Source: Acidobacteria subdivision 2 bacterium RH1 MAG20 (lineage in GTDB: Bacteria > Acidobacteriota > Terriglobia > Terriglobales > Acidobacteriaceae). Taken from it: 64,000 bases of DNA. Positions 7,888-17,365 of the stretch are shown piece after piece. Location of the stretch: positions 48,891 to 112,890 of the forward strand of contig NFUO01000007.1 in NCBI GenBank assembly GCA_002197545.1, given 5' to 3'. The position numbers were made by a program, and so were the translations under genes. The notes under the pieces were generated by a model, which was given only the letters and a program-made list of their open reading frames with translations, ran no database searches and was not told where the DNA came from. The first letter of the stretch is position 1. Every line of letters begins with the position of its first letter.

Positions 7888-9228
7888 TTAGTCGCCGTAG
7901 TATTCCAGGCCGAGGTGAGTGATGAGGTCTTCGCCCATGATATGGCGAAGTGTGTTCTTCAGCTTGGTGTGCTGGATGAAGAGATCGTGCTCGGGATAGA
8001 TACCCTCCGCATGTTGTGGCGCTTTGAAGTAGAAGCTGAGCCACTCCTGAATGCCGAGTCCGCGCAGGCTTGGGGTGCGCGCTGCGAGGTCCATGAAGAG
8101 GATGAGGTCGAGGGCCAGCGGAGCGGCAAGGATGGAGTCGCGGCAGAGAAAATCGACCTTGAGCTGCATCGGATAGCCGAGCCAGCCGAAGATGTCAATA
8201 TTGTCCCAACCTTCTTTATTATCACCGCGTGGCGGGTAATAGTTAATACGAACCTTGTGATAAAGGTCCTTGTAGAGATCGGGGTGCAACTCCGGTTGGA
8301 AGATGTAATCGAGAACGCCCAGCTTCGACTCTTCTTTAGTCTTGAAGGATTCGGGATCGTCCAGCACTTCGCCATCGCGATTGCCGAGGATGTTGGTGGA
8401 GTACCAGCCGCTGACGCCGAGATTGCGGGTCTTGAAGGCCGGGGCCAGGACGGTCTTGATAAAAGTTTGGCCAGTCTTGAAGTCTTTGCCGCAGATGGGA
8501 GCGTTCATCTTCTTGGAGAGCTCCTGCAAGGCGGGGATATCGACCGTGAGATTAGGTGCGCCATTGGCGAAGGGAATGCCCTCTTTGAGCGCCGCCCAGG
8601 CGTAGAGCATGGAGGGCGCAATATTCGGGTCGTCCTCGACGAGGCCCTTCTCGAAGGCTTCGAGCGTCTGGTGAACAGCGCTGGGCTCGATGAAGATTTC
8701 GGTCGAGCCGGTCCAGATCATGACCTGCCGGTCGGTCTTGGTCTTGAACTCCGCAATGTCGTTGCGGATCTGGTTGGCGAGGTCGCACTTGTTCTTGCCG
8801 GTTTTGATCTTCTTGCCTTCAAGGCGCTTGACGTAGTGCTGGTCGAAGGCGGCTGGCATCGGTTCAATGGATTCAAGAAATGGGCGAATCTGTTCGAGCT
8901 GGTCGCGGTCGAGGACCTGGGCGGTCTTGGCCGCGTCGTAGAGGTTGCCGCCGAAGATGTCCCATCCGGTAAAGACGAGATCGTCGAGCTGCGCAATGGG
9001 GGCAAAGTCCTTGATGAGCGGGCTGCGGCCTTCGTTGCGCTTGCCAAGGCGGATCGTGCTCATCTGCGTGGTTGAGCCGATGGGCTTGGCCAGCCCACGG
9101 CGAACGGCTTCTACGCCGGCGATAAGGGTAGTAGCGACGGCTCCCATGCCGGGAACCATGACGCCTAATTTTCCAGTTGCAGGCTTGATGCTGGCCGCTG
9201 CTTGTGTGGCGGCTTGGGGTGTAGACAT
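7888..9228 (-). CDS. Inositol-3-phosphate synthase
   Basis: The protein (446 residues from the ATG at 9228) matches myo-inositol-1-phosphate synthases, which convert glucose 6-phosphate to inositol 3-phosphate with NAD as a recycled cofactor. Visible landmarks are 'KLGVMVPGMGAVATTLIAG' (Rossmann loop), 'FTGWDIFGGNLYDAA', 'PNIAPSMLYAWAALKEG', 'CGKDFKTGQT', 'LGVSGWYSTNILGN' and 'GWDNIDIFGWLG'. The frame remains open upstream to 9336, but that extension is not family-like, so MSTPQAATQ is preferred. Inositol could feed inositol phospholipids or compatible solutes; no neighbouring gene decides between them. Confidence 0.93.
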   Translation of the reverse strand: MSTPQAATQAAASIKPATGKLGVMVPGMGAVATTLIAGVEAVRRGLAKPIGSTTQMSTIRLGKRNEGRSPLIKDFAPIAQLDDLVFTGWDIFGGNLYDAAKTAQVLDRDQLEQIRPFLESIEPMPAAFDQHYVKRLEGKKIKTGKNKCDLANQIRNDIAEFKTKTDRQVMIWTGSTEIFIEPSAVHQTLEAFEKGLVEDDPNIAPSMLYAWAALKEGIPFANGAPNLTVDIPALQELSKKMNAPICGKDFKTGQTFIKTVLAPAFKTRNLGVSGWYSTNILGNRDGEVLDDPESFKTKEESKLGVLDYIFQPELHPDLYKDLYHKVRINYYPPRGDNKEGWDNIDIFGWLGYPMQLKVDFLCRDSILAAPLALDLILFMDLAARTPSLRGLGIQEWLSFYFKAPQHAEGIYPEHDLFIQHTKLKNTLRHIMGEDLITHLGLEYYGD

Positions 9229-9561
9229 AACTGAGCGAAACCCTTCTATGAGACAATTTCCCGGTTGTGTGGAACCATTCGATTCTAAACTTCGAGAGGG
9301 GATTTGCAAGTTGGGCTCGAAGTGACGCGCGTTCATCGGAGACAGTTTCTATTTGATGCAAGGCGTTTGTCTGCCGTGGACATGGAAAATGTAATACAGA
9401 CGCCGGTCAAGTTCCCTGCAACATGGCGACGAAGGTATAGAGGTGAAAGCGCAGATGGCTCCTCTTCGCACCATCTGCGGGAAAGGCCATTAAATTCAAA
9501 CGTGGAAGCAAAAGACCCGCTGCGCGACAGCGGGCCTTTCGTTTGCGCTTATCTCAATCGT
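9229..9561. other. Intergenic region upstream of the inositol-phosphate synthase gene
   Basis: This 333-base gap lies between two leftward genes. Apart from the hairpin at 9516-9534 I see no gene, repeat copy or recognisable RNA in it. It must hold the promoter of the synthase gene. Confidence 0.6.
9516..9534 (-). terminator. Terminator of the small exported Gly/Tyr-rich protein gene
   Basis: CCCGCTG (9516-9522) pairs with CAGCGGG (9528-9534) across a five-base loop. On the minus strand it is followed by TCTTTTGC, and it lies 28 bases beyond the stop of the leftward gene at 9562. A CCTTTCG on the other side could allow weak termination in the other direction. Confidence 0.75.
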
Positions 9562-10023
9562 CTAACGGTGGCCGCCGCCATGATCACCATGACCTCCACC
9601 GCCAGGATGGCCGCCGCCCTGGAACCCTGCGCTGTGTTCGCCCCTGGCGTCATGATTAGCATTGCCTACTTGGCCCCGTCCGTCCCGCGCCTCGTTTCCA
9701 CGAAAATGATCGAACGGCTGGGCTCCGCGCTCCGGCATCGGGCCAGCGTAACCGTGACGAGGATCATAGCGGTTGTCGACGTGGCCGTAGAAGCCGCGTG
9801 GGCCATGAAACCACGGGCCAGCTCCGAGGAACACCCCGCCATTGAACCAATCCGGTCCATAGTAGCCGTAGGGAGCACAGTAGTAGGGGGCATAATCGTA
9901 GTACCCGTAGGGACATACAGGGGCCACTCCAATGCCGATCGAAATCTGGGCGGGCGCTGCGGTTGTACCTATAAGCAGCGCAACACACAGCGCAGAGAGT
10001 GAGAGCATCTTCCAATTGGACAT
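9562..10023 (-). CDS. Small exported Tyr/Gly/His-rich protein
   Basis: This 153-residue protein has a clear signal peptide (LSALCVALLIGTTAAPAQ, about residues 8-25) and a good ribosome-binding site (GAGGAG). The mature part has a Tyr/Pro-rich half ('CPYGYYDYAPYYCAPYGYYGPDWF') and a Gly/His-rich tail ('GGGGHGDHGGGHR'). It resembles the low-complexity 'YXWGXW'-like or 'BcpO-like' small exported proteins common in acidobacteria and proteobacteria, whose role is not established. The His-rich tail could bind metal; this is speculation. Confidence 0.75.
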   Translation of the reverse strand: MSNWKMLSLSALCVALLIGTTAAPAQISIGIGVAPVCPYGYYDYAPYYCAPYGYYGPDWFNGGVFLGAGPWFHGPRGFYGHVDNRYDPRHGYAGPMPERGAQPFDHFRGNEARDGRGQVGNANHDARGEHSAGFQGGGHPGGGGHGDHGGGHR

Positions 10024-10164
10024 ATTTTTTCTCCTCGGGCCTTATGTTAGCCCCAAAAAAGGACAGCAGTCTTTTTTCAGCACCATATCCTCTTCTGGAC
10101 CCCCGAAAGCCGTCTCTTCGGCAACTTCTCATCGCAGAAGGAGCTGCAGGCACGCGCCTGAAGA

Positions 10165-10791
10165 CTATGCCGGTTCGGTGCGGATGCGGTTCTTCCAGTG
10201 CGAGATGACGAACCAGAGGAAGCCGAGGACGAGGACGGCTTCGACGCCGAGGTGGAAGCGGTGGAAGACCTCTTTGAAGCGGGGGTTGGTATTGAACTGG
10301 GTGCCGAGCTTCATGCCGACATAGGCAAGCACATAGCACCACGGCCACGAGCCGATGAAAGTGTAGAGATGAAAGCGGAACTGGTTCATCTTCGCGACAC
10401 CGGCGGGAAAGGCGATGAAGGTCCGGACGATGGGAAGCATGCGTCCGACGAGGACGGTGATAGAGCCAAAGCGAGCGAAGAAGTGGTCGACGAGGTCGAG
10501 GTCGCGGCGGCTGAGGAGCAGATAGCTGCCGTAGCGCTCGACCATAGGACGGCCTCCGCGAGCGCCGACCCAGTAGGCGGGGATCGAGCCGAGGTTCGAG
10601 GCCAGAGAGGCCACGGTCGCCAGGATGATGAGCTGGATCTGAGTGTGGGCCAGAGCGTAGCCGGCCAGCGGCATGATGACTTCCGATGGAATCGGAATGC
10701 AGGCGGACTGGATGGCCATGAGCAGGATGACGCTCAGGTAGCCACCGCTGGCAATGGCGCCGACGAGAAAGGCGATGATTTTTTCTGACAT
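10165..10791 (-). CDS. DedA-family membrane protein
   Basis: A 208-residue membrane protein with DedA/VTT signatures: 'SACIPIPSEVIMPLAGYALA', 'ASNLGSIPAYWVGARGGR', 'VGRMLPIVRTFIAFPAGVAKMN' and a final transmembrane helix near the C-terminus. DedA proteins are inner-membrane transporters, some of which recycle undecaprenyl phosphate or phosphatidylethanolamine; the substrate here cannot be read. I prefer MSEKIIAFL as the start (10791) because the frame upstream to 10860 is not family-like and runs toward the divergent gene. Confidence 0.88.
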   Translation of the reverse strand: MSEKIIAFLVGAIASGGYLSVILLMAIQSACIPIPSEVIMPLAGYALAHTQIQLIILATVASLASNLGSIPAYWVGARGGRPMVERYGSYLLLSRRDLDLVDHFFARFGSITVLVGRMLPIVRTFIAFPAGVAKMNQFRFHLYTFIGSWPWCYVLAYVGMKLGTQFNTNPRFKEVFHRFHLGVEAVLVLGFLWFVISHWKNRIRTEPA

Positions 10792-10867
10792 GCAGGTGCA
10801 GTATATCGGGTTGCCGTGAATGGGACGCTTCTTTGCCAGCAACGTGGGTTCGGGAGACAATCAATAT

Positions 10868-11683
10868 ATGGCACAGGAAATGACAGAGACAATGACACCG
10901 AAACACGAAGCACAAGAGCCAACGAAGCCTGCAGCGTCGGGACGCCCTGCAAGCAGCTATGGAGCGGCCCCGCATGATCCTTCAAAGCCGCCCGTCAAGC
11001 GGCAGATTGTGGCTTTCAGCTTCTACAAAGTGATGCCGGAGTGGCGCAGATTACCCAAGGACGAGAAAGCTGCACATAAGGCCGAGTTTGCTGCGGTTCT
11101 GGAGCGGTGGAACAAGCCGGGAGAGTTTCTTTCGTTGACCTATTCGACCATTGGCACGCGCGGCGATGTGGATATGTGCGTCTGGTCGATTGGCTATGCC
11201 GTCGATGAGATGAACCAGATGCGCAGCGAGCTAATGGGCACTGCGCTGGGCGGCTATCTCGATTCGCCGCATAACTTTCTGGCGATGACAAAGCGTTCGC
11301 AGTATCAGATTGGCCGTCCCGATGAGAGCGAGGGCGAGAGCCGCGGCGCGATCCGTCCGGGCGGCCAGAAGTACAACTTCATCTATCCGTTCTGGAAGAC
11401 GCGGCCCTGGTATCTGCTGCCGTTGGAAGAGCGGAAGCGGCTGATGGATGAGCATATTCGCGTTGGACTCAGCTATCCGCGAGTAAAGCTGAATACGACT
11501 TACTCGTTCGGCATCGACGATCAAGAGTTTGTGGTCGCCTTCGAGACCAACTTCCCCGAGGATTTTGTGGACCTCGTACAGCAACTGCGCGAGACCGAGA
11601 TCAGCTTGTATACGTTGAAGGACACGCCAGTCTTCAGTTGCGTTCGAGTTCCTGCGGAAGAGATGCTGAACCGGCTGGGGTGA
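10868..11683 (+). CDS. hemQ: Chlorite-dismutase-family protein, probable coproheme decarboxylase HemQ
   Basis: The protein (271 residues from MAQEMTET) matches the HemQ branch of the chlorite dismutase family. 'YNFIYPFWKTRPWYLLP' holds the conserved catalytic-type Tyr (about 173), and 'EERKRLMDEH' provides the proximal His (about 196). HemQ decarboxylates coproheme to protoheme in the coproporphyrin-dependent pathway. A low-complexity N-terminal extension of about 40 residues precedes the core. An upstream in-frame ATG at 10820 is possible, but 10868 has a better placed GGGAG. It lies 3 bases before nth, so the two are probably co-transcribed. True chlorite dismutase is less likely. Confidence 0.86.
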   Translation: MAQEMTETMTPKHEAQEPTKPAASGRPASSYGAAPHDPSKPPVKRQIVAFSFYKVMPEWRRLPKDEKAAHKAEFAAVLERWNKPGEFLSLTYSTIGTRGDVDMCVWSIGYAVDEMNQMRSELMGTALGGYLDSPHNFLAMTKRSQYQIGRPDESEGESRGAIRPGGQKYNFIYPFWKTRPWYLLPLEERKRLMDEHIRVGLSYPRVKLNTTYSFGIDDQEFVVAFETNFPEDFVDLVQQLRETEISLYTLKDTPVFSCVRVPAEEMLNRLG

Positions 11684-11686
11684 GTT

Positions 11687-12457
11687 ATGGCGACGACAAA
11701 GGTAGTCAGAACCACAGCGAAGCCCAAGTCTCCGGTTGGGGCAAAGGCCCGGGCGATTGCCGCTGCTGGGCCAGTGGCACCGAAGAAGCGAACAGGAAAG
11801 ACGCAGAATCCAACCAACCCGGAGCGCGTCGCGGCGATTCTGGAGATTTTGCGGAAGACCTACCCGGGAGTGGTCTGCGCTCTGAATCATCGCAGCGCCT
11901 GGGAGTTGACCGTCGCCACGATACTGTCGGCGCAGTGTACAGACGTGCGGGTCAATCTGGTAACGCCAGCGCTGTTCAAAGCATTTCCTACTCCGAAGGC
12001 AATGGCCGCGGCTTCGCTGCCGGAGTTGGAAGAATTGATTCGGACGACTGGCTTTTTTCGTAATAAGGCCAAGTCGATCAAAGGCGCAGCCAAGGTCGTC
12101 GTTGAGGAGTTTGGCGGCAAGGTTCCGCAGACGATGGAAGAGATTCTGCGTCTGCCGGGAGTGGCCCGAAAGACCGGAAACGTTGTGCTCGGGTCATGGT
12201 TTAAGATTGCCGTGGGAATTGTTGTAGATACACATGTTATGCGGTTGTCTCGACGACTTGAACTCACTAAGCAAACAGCCCCTGAGAAGGTCGAGCAAGA
12301 CCTGATGAAGATCATTCCGCAGGACCGTTGGATCGACTTTTCACATGAACTGATCCACCATGGACGACAGATTTGCATTGCCCGAAAGCCGCGCTGTGTG
12401 GACTGCACGCTGGAGAAGCTGTGCGACTCCTCGGACAAGACGTGGCGTTCACACTAA
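11687..12457 (+). CDS. nth: Endonuclease III
   Basis: This 256-residue DNA glycosylase/AP-lyase removes oxidised pyrimidines in base-excision repair. The helix-hairpin-helix LPGVARKTGN contains the catalytic Lys162, Asp181 sits in 'VVDTHVMR', and four cysteines (230, 237, 240, 246) form the usual C-x6-C-x2-C-x5-C [4Fe-4S] loop. The first about 42 residues (Lys/Ala/Pro-rich) are an extension beyond the E. coli length. The gene follows the HemQ-like gene by 3 bases. Confidence 0.96.
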   Translation: MATTKVVRTTAKPKSPVGAKARAIAAAGPVAPKKRTGKTQNPTNPERVAAILEILRKTYPGVVCALNHRSAWELTVATILSAQCTDVRVNLVTPALFKAFPTPKAMAAASLPELEELIRTTGFFRNKAKSIKGAAKVVVEEFGGKVPQTMEEILRLPGVARKTGNVVLGSWFKIAVGIVVDTHVMRLSRRLELTKQTAPEKVEQDLMKIIPQDRWIDFSHELIHHGRQICIARKPRCVDCTLEKLCDSSDKTWRSH

Positions 12458-12463
12458 GGCGTC

Positions 12464-13504
12464 CTAGCTTGAACGCGCAGCAGCTTGACGCAGCACTTCA
12501 GCCGCACTCTCCGCAGTAATGTCTCGCTGCGGTGATCCCAGAAGCTCATACCCAACCATGAACTTCCGAATCGTGGCCGACCGCAAAAGCGGCGGATAAA
12601 AATGAGCGTGAAAGTGCCACTCAGGATGCTCTTCCCCATCGGAAGGGCGAGGATGCAATCCCATCGAATACGGAAATGGCGTATCGAAGACCCGGTCATA
12701 GGTTGAAGTCACGGCTTGCAGCATCGCGGCAAACGCATCGCGTTCGGCATCAATCATCGCCTCAAGGTCGGCGACATGCCGCAAAGGCAGAATCGTCACT
12801 TCAAACGGCCACACCGCCCAGTAAGGAACCACCGCAATAAAGCTCTCATTCGAGGCGATGACCCGCTCCGCGAGCCTTACCTCCATTTCGCGGTAGGCGC
12901 AGAGCAGGCAGCAGCCCCGCTCTTCGAGATAGGCTTTTTGCCCTTTCTCCTCCGCGACCACCTCATTGGGAATCGAGTAGCTGGCCCAAATCTGTCCATG
13001 CGGATGAGGATTGCTCGCCCCCATCATCGCTCCGCGATTCTCGAACACCTGCACATAAGAGATATCGTCACGCGAACCAAGCTCTCGAAACTGCTCTGCC
13101 CAGACATCCACCACCGCCCGAATCTCGGGGACCGCCATCTTCGCCAAAGTGAGGTCGTGCCGAGGCGAAAAGCAGATTACCCGGCAGACGCCGCTCTCCC
13201 CTTCTGCCACCAGAATGCCTTTACCGTCCTCATCGCTCGAAAACCGCGGAGCATCCAGCTTCAACGCGGCGTAATCATTCTCAAAGACGTATGTGCTCGT
13301 GTATTTGTCCGTCCGCGCACCACCTGCCCGCATGTTTCCGGGGCACAGATAGCAATCCGGATCGTAGGTCAGCGCGGCAGCCACCGCAGGCTTCTCCATC
13401 TGGCCCTGCCAGGGCCGCTGCGTGCGGTTCGGCGAAACCAGCACCCACTCCCGCTTCAGCGGATTGAACCTGCGATGAGGATTTTTCTGCGCCAATGGAT
13501 TCAC
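12464..13504 (-). CDS. galT: Galactose-1-phosphate uridylyltransferase
   Basis: The 346-residue protein has the GalT active site His167-Pro-His169 in 'GASNPHPHGQIW', a CxxC zinc pair at Cys51/Cys54 ('DCYLCPGN'), and 'HAHFYPP' near the end. It exchanges UMP between UDP-glucose and galactose 1-phosphate in the Leloir pathway. I place the start at the GTG at 13504, which overlaps the galK stop as GTGA; the frame open to 13555 lies inside galK and is not family-like. It is coupled with galK; galE and galM are not in the window. Confidence 0.94.
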   Translation of the reverse strand: MNPLAQKNPHRRFNPLKREWVLVSPNRTQRPWQGQMEKPAVAAALTYDPDCYLCPGNMRAGGARTDKYTSTYVFENDYAALKLDAPRFSSDEDGKGILVAEGESGVCRVICFSPRHDLTLAKMAVPEIRAVVDVWAEQFRELGSRDDISYVQVFENRGAMMGASNPHPHGQIWASYSIPNEVVAEEKGQKAYLEERGCCLLCAYREMEVRLAERVIASNESFIAVVPYWAVWPFEVTILPLRHVADLEAMIDAERDAFAAMLQAVTSTYDRVFDTPFPYSMGLHPRPSDGEEHPEWHFHAHFYPPLLRSATIRKFMVGYELLGSPQRDITAESAAEVLRQAAARSS

Positions 13505-14676
13505 TGCACACCGACCTTCGCTGCCATCGCCAGAGCGCCATCGGAAGGCGCGCAAACAAAGCAGTCCGCTGCAATTGTTGTAGCCGCCGCATACTCTCGC
13601 TGTAGAGCCTCGACAAATGCCTCAGCTCTATCCGCTTCGACCAGATTCACAGTACAGCCGCCGAAGCCTCCGCCAGTAATGCGAGCGCCATAACAGCTCG
13701 GTTGACGCACGGCAATCTCAACCAGCGTATCCACCTCCGCGCAACTGGCGGCGAAGTCATCTCTCATACTCGCATGGGCCTCAAGCATTAACTCGCCAAA
13801 CCGATTTACATCGCCGCGCAGCAATGCCTCGCGGGCTGCGAGCACGCGTTTGTTCTCGGTAATAATATGCCGGCACCGCGCAAAGCTAGCCGCACTCATC
13901 TTGTCCTTGCATGCTTCGAGGTCCGTGAGCGTCGCATCTCGAAGCAACTTGATCCCGGGCCGTTCGCGCTGCAAAACTGCCTGTCCCGCCTGCACCTCGT
14001 CGCTACGATCGCCATAGGCGCCGTTCGCCACCTCATGCTTCACCATCGAATTGCAGACCACCACGCATGCGTGCAAAGGCAAAGACAACATCTCAAACTC
14101 CAGCGACCGGCAATCCAGCAGCATCGCCCGCCCTGCCACGCCACCGGCCACGACAAACTGGTCCATGATCCCGCTCTTCGCGCCGACAAACTCATTCTCA
14201 GCGCGCCGGCACAGTGTGGCTATGGTCTTCAAGGGAAGCACTCGGCCCGCATGGCCCAACAACGCCATCACCGTCGCAACCTCCAGGGACGCCGATGAGC
14301 TCAATCCGGCTCCCACTGGCACGTCTCCTGCGATGCTCATGCTGAACCCACCGACAGCAATGCCTTCCTGGGCCAGACTCCATATCACGCCCAGGGGATA
14401 ATCGCTCCAATGTTCACGCGGAGTCCGCCCAAGAGATGAAATCTCGAAGGAGACTTCTTCATCAAAATTCGCCGAATAAAAAACGGCACGACCATCGTCA
14501 CGCGGGCTGACGACAGCCACCGTGGCAAAATCGATTGCCATAGGCATAACCAGACCGCCGGTATAGTCCGTGTGCTCGCCAATGAGATTCACTCGTGCCG
14601 GAGCGGCAAACAGCCGCCCGCGCTTGCTGTACCGCTGCTCATGCGCATCGAGCATCTGCACTTCATTCAACCTCAT
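13501..14676 (-). CDS. galK: Galactokinase
   Basis: The 391-residue kinase shows the galactokinase signature 'PARVNLIGEHTDY' (about 26-38), the GHMP ATP loop 'VPVGAGLSSSASLE', 'KSGIMDQF' with the catalytic Asp, and the C-terminal 'ARITGGGFGGC'. It phosphorylates galactose at C1. The start MRLNEVQM at 14676 is preferred; an upstream ATG at 14724 is also open. It overlaps galT by 4 bases. Confidence 0.95.
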   Translation of the reverse strand: MRLNEVQMLDAHEQRYSKRGRLFAAPARVNLIGEHTDYTGGLVMPMAIDFATVAVVSPRDDGRAVFYSANFDEEVSFEISSLGRTPREHWSDYPLGVIWSLAQEGIAVGGFSMSIAGDVPVGAGLSSSASLEVATVMALLGHAGRVLPLKTIATLCRRAENEFVGAKSGIMDQFVVAGGVAGRAMLLDCRSLEFEMLSLPLHACVVVCNSMVKHEVANGAYGDRSDEVQAGQAVLQRERPGIKLLRDATLTDLEACKDKMSAASFARCRHIITENKRVLAAREALLRGDVNRFGELMLEAHASMRDDFAASCAEVDTLVEIAVRQPSCYGARITGGGFGGCTVNLVEADRAEAFVEALQREYAAATTIAADCFVCAPSDGALAMAAKVGVQ

Positions 14677-14780
14677 GGACCACCATGTTCCTGGAATCGC
14701 GAGACAAAAATTGCTTAACATCACAAATGTAACCGATTTCGCAGGCCGAATAAAACGATAATCTTTATTGCTTATGCTCG

Positions 14781-17363
14781 CTATTCTTCACGAAGCACTT
14801 CCAGCGGCTTTTGCCCAAGAATCCGATGGCTTGCGACCCACCCGGTAACCACCGTCAATGCGGCCGTCGCAATCAACGCAGCGAACGACCATCCCCACTG
14901 CCAATGAAACACCACATCCATGCGATGCAACAGGACCCTGGCAATCACATTGGCAAAGAGGATGCCGACCACGCCCGCAACCAGCCCCAGCACCGCAAAC
15001 TCGATCGAAAAAATAGTCGCGATCTGCCGTCGCGTCGCTCCCAACGTCTTCAGCACAACTACTTCCTTGATTCGCCGGTAGCGCGTCCCGGCAATGCTGC
15101 TGGCAAGAATAAGGATTCCCGCAAAGATCGAGAACGCCGCGAGAAACTGAATCACATACGTAATCTGGATGACCACGGAACGAACCGTCTCAAGCGCCTG
15201 CGCGACATTGATGACCGTCACCGTCGGATAAGCGTTATAAAGCGCTCGCTGCAGTTCGCCCACCCGCGCAGGGTCGGCGTGAACGCCGCCATACCAGACC
15301 ACCGGCAAACCAGTCAGAGCAGCCGGCGGCAGAATGAATGCAGCCCGTGAATAAGCGTGTTGTCCATCCGGTTTAATGAGCGCAACTACCGTCGTAACAA
15401 AATGCTTATCCTGCGCCGCAAAGGTAATGTGCGATCCGATCTTCACCCCAAGCCGCTCTGCGTCACGCTCATTCACGGCAATCACGGACTGCTTCTCCTC
15501 TGCCTGCCACCACTTCCCTGCAGCCACATTTGTTCCCGGCGGCGCAGCCGTAGCCCACGTGAGCATGACAGATTGCAGCATCCGTTTGGGAAAGTTCTTC
15601 AGCTTCGCCTGGTTCGCCGGCACTCCATCAATGTCGATCATGCGCGACGACACCACTGGCATTAACTCCGCTGGAGCGGTGACGCTGGGCTGTCGCTTAA
15701 TCAGCGCACGCACGCCTTCAATCTCATCGGGAGTGATATCGACCAGAAAGACGTTCGGCAGATTCGGCGCGCTCGATATGTGCAACTGCCTTACCACGGA
15801 TTGCTGCACGAAATAAACCGCCATGATCTGCATTACGCCAAGCCCCAGCGCGGCAAGCAAAGCTGCCGAAGGATTTCCGGGACGATAAAGATTGGCCAGC
15901 CCATGCCGAACCGACGAAGGCAGACTCAACCGCGTGCGTCCCAGAAACCACCGCAGCCCAGCCAGCACCAACGCCGACGATGCCAATAAAACTGCCAGCA
16001 CCGCCACTAATCCTAGCGAGAAAACTTTGCCCACCGTAGCCGAATCACTAAGCGTAGTCGCAATTCCCGCAAGCCCCGCAAGAATCAGAACAGCGGCGCC
16101 GATCTGCGCAACGTTCTTGCGCAGCTTGCGAAAGGCCGCCGTGACAAAGGGATCATCACTCTCCTCGACTGCTCGCCGAAGAATCAAAACCGGACGAACT
16201 CCACGAATGTCCAGCAACGGAGGCAGTGTAAACAACAGCGTCGTCAATACCCCTGCGCCAAGCCCCGTCAGCACCGTTCGCGCCTGAACATGTATCTCGG
16301 TCTGCATCTGAAGCAGCTTCGCCAGCAGGTGCGGAAACGCCATCTGCACCCCCACCCCCAACGCCACGCCGAGCACTCCCCCGAGCAGTCCCAGCAGCAG
16401 CGTCTGCAACAGATAAATCTTCATGATCTGGCCGGAGCGCGCGCCCAGCGATTTCATGATCGCAATCGTATCAAGCCGCTGCTGCAGGTGTGCGCGCATC
16501 GCCATCCCGACACCAATCGCTCCCAACACCAGTGCCACCAGGCTCATCAGCGACAACAGGCTCGTTGCGCGATCAAGCCCCTGTGTCAGCGCCGGGTTCG
16601 TCTCGCGATAGTCGATTACACGGGACTCAGGCAACAGTTTCTCCAACCGCTCCTTCAACCCCTCAACCGTCGAATCCGGCATCGCGCTGCCATCACGCGG
16701 CGCAGGCAGCTTGAAGAGAAATCTCTGCCCCGCATGGCTCCCCGGAGCAAGCAATCCACTCGCGTCCAATCCTTCGCGCGAGATCAACACTCGAGGTCCC
16801 GCCGCAAAATTCCCCGACAAACGATCCGGCTCATTCACAACTACGGACGCGATACGAAACAGCTTGTTCCCAATCTTGAGTTGATCGCCGACCTTAAGAT
16901 GCAGCCTTACCAGCAGGTCATCGGCCACTGCAACACTGTCCGCAGTCAAAGCAGTCTTTAATGCCGCTGCCGGAGCCAGGTCCACCGTGCCATAAAACGG
17001 ATACATCGCAGGATCGACAGCCTTCAGAGAAACCAGCAACGGATCAAGCGTCATCGGCGAGCTCGCCATCGAGAGCAGTTCCGTCACCGGCGTAATCTCC
17101 ACGCCACCAGCGGCGATTTGATCCAGTCCCTTCTGCTCCTCCGGCGTAGGCTGCTCAAACATCCTCGCCGAAACATCGGCGGCCATAATGCTCCGTGCGC
17201 GCGTCAGCAATGTTGTACGAAACGACGAAGAAAATCCTCGAACGCCGGTCAAGGCCGCAACGCCAATCGCCACCGACAGAATCACAAAGAAGAATTTGCC
17301 TCGCGAAGAACGCATCTCGCGGGCGGCAATCTTGATGGCAGAACGGTAAGAAAGGGTCGCCAT
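14781..17363 (-). CDS. Large FtsX-type ABC transporter permease (YbbP-like)
   Basis: The 860-residue protein has the layout of double FtsX/MacB permeases. There is one membrane helix near residues 25-40, a long extracytoplasmic part, and three helices around 265-380. Further helices follow near 420-490, then a second periplasmic part and three helices near 735-850 followed by 'ASHRILGQKPLEVLREE'. It begins 3 bases after the partner ATPase gene, with a GGAG site inside that gene's end. The ATPase plus permease next to a TesA-like esterase is the ybbA-ybbP-tesA arrangement, linked to lipid or lipoprotein handling; the exact substrate is unknown. Confidence 0.9.
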   Translation of the reverse strand: MATLSYRSAIKIAAREMRSSRGKFFFVILSVAIGVAALTGVRGFSSSFRTTLLTRARSIMAADVSARMFEQPTPEEQKGLDQIAAGGVEITPVTELLSMASSPMTLDPLLVSLKAVDPAMYPFYGTVDLAPAAALKTALTADSVAVADDLLVRLHLKVGDQLKIGNKLFRIASVVVNEPDRLSGNFAAGPRVLISREGLDASGLLAPGSHAGQRFLFKLPAPRDGSAMPDSTVEGLKERLEKLLPESRVIDYRETNPALTQGLDRATSLLSLMSLVALVLGAIGVGMAMRAHLQQRLDTIAIMKSLGARSGQIMKIYLLQTLLLGLLGGVLGVALGVGVQMAFPHLLAKLLQMQTEIHVQARTVLTGLGAGVLTTLLFTLPPLLDIRGVRPVLILRRAVEESDDPFVTAAFRKLRKNVAQIGAAVLILAGLAGIATTLSDSATVGKVFSLGLVAVLAVLLASSALVLAGLRWFLGRTRLSLPSSVRHGLANLYRPGNPSAALLAALGLGVMQIMAVYFVQQSVVRQLHISSAPNLPNVFLVDITPDEIEGVRALIKRQPSVTAPAELMPVVSSRMIDIDGVPANQAKLKNFPKRMLQSVMLTWATAAPPGTNVAAGKWWQAEEKQSVIAVNERDAERLGVKIGSHITFAAQDKHFVTTVVALIKPDGQHAYSRAAFILPPAALTGLPVVWYGGVHADPARVGELQRALYNAYPTVTVINVAQALETVRSVVIQITYVIQFLAAFSIFAGILILASSIAGTRYRRIKEVVVLKTLGATRRQIATIFSIEFAVLGLVAGVVGILFANVIARVLLHRMDVVFHWQWGWSFAALIATAALTVVTGWVASHRILGQKPLEVLREE

Positions 17364-17365
17364 CG

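Noticed and set aside
7915..9075. Plus-strand 386-codon frame opposite the inositol-phosphate synthase gene
   Set aside because: No domain signature, and the minus strand has all family landmarks of the synthase.
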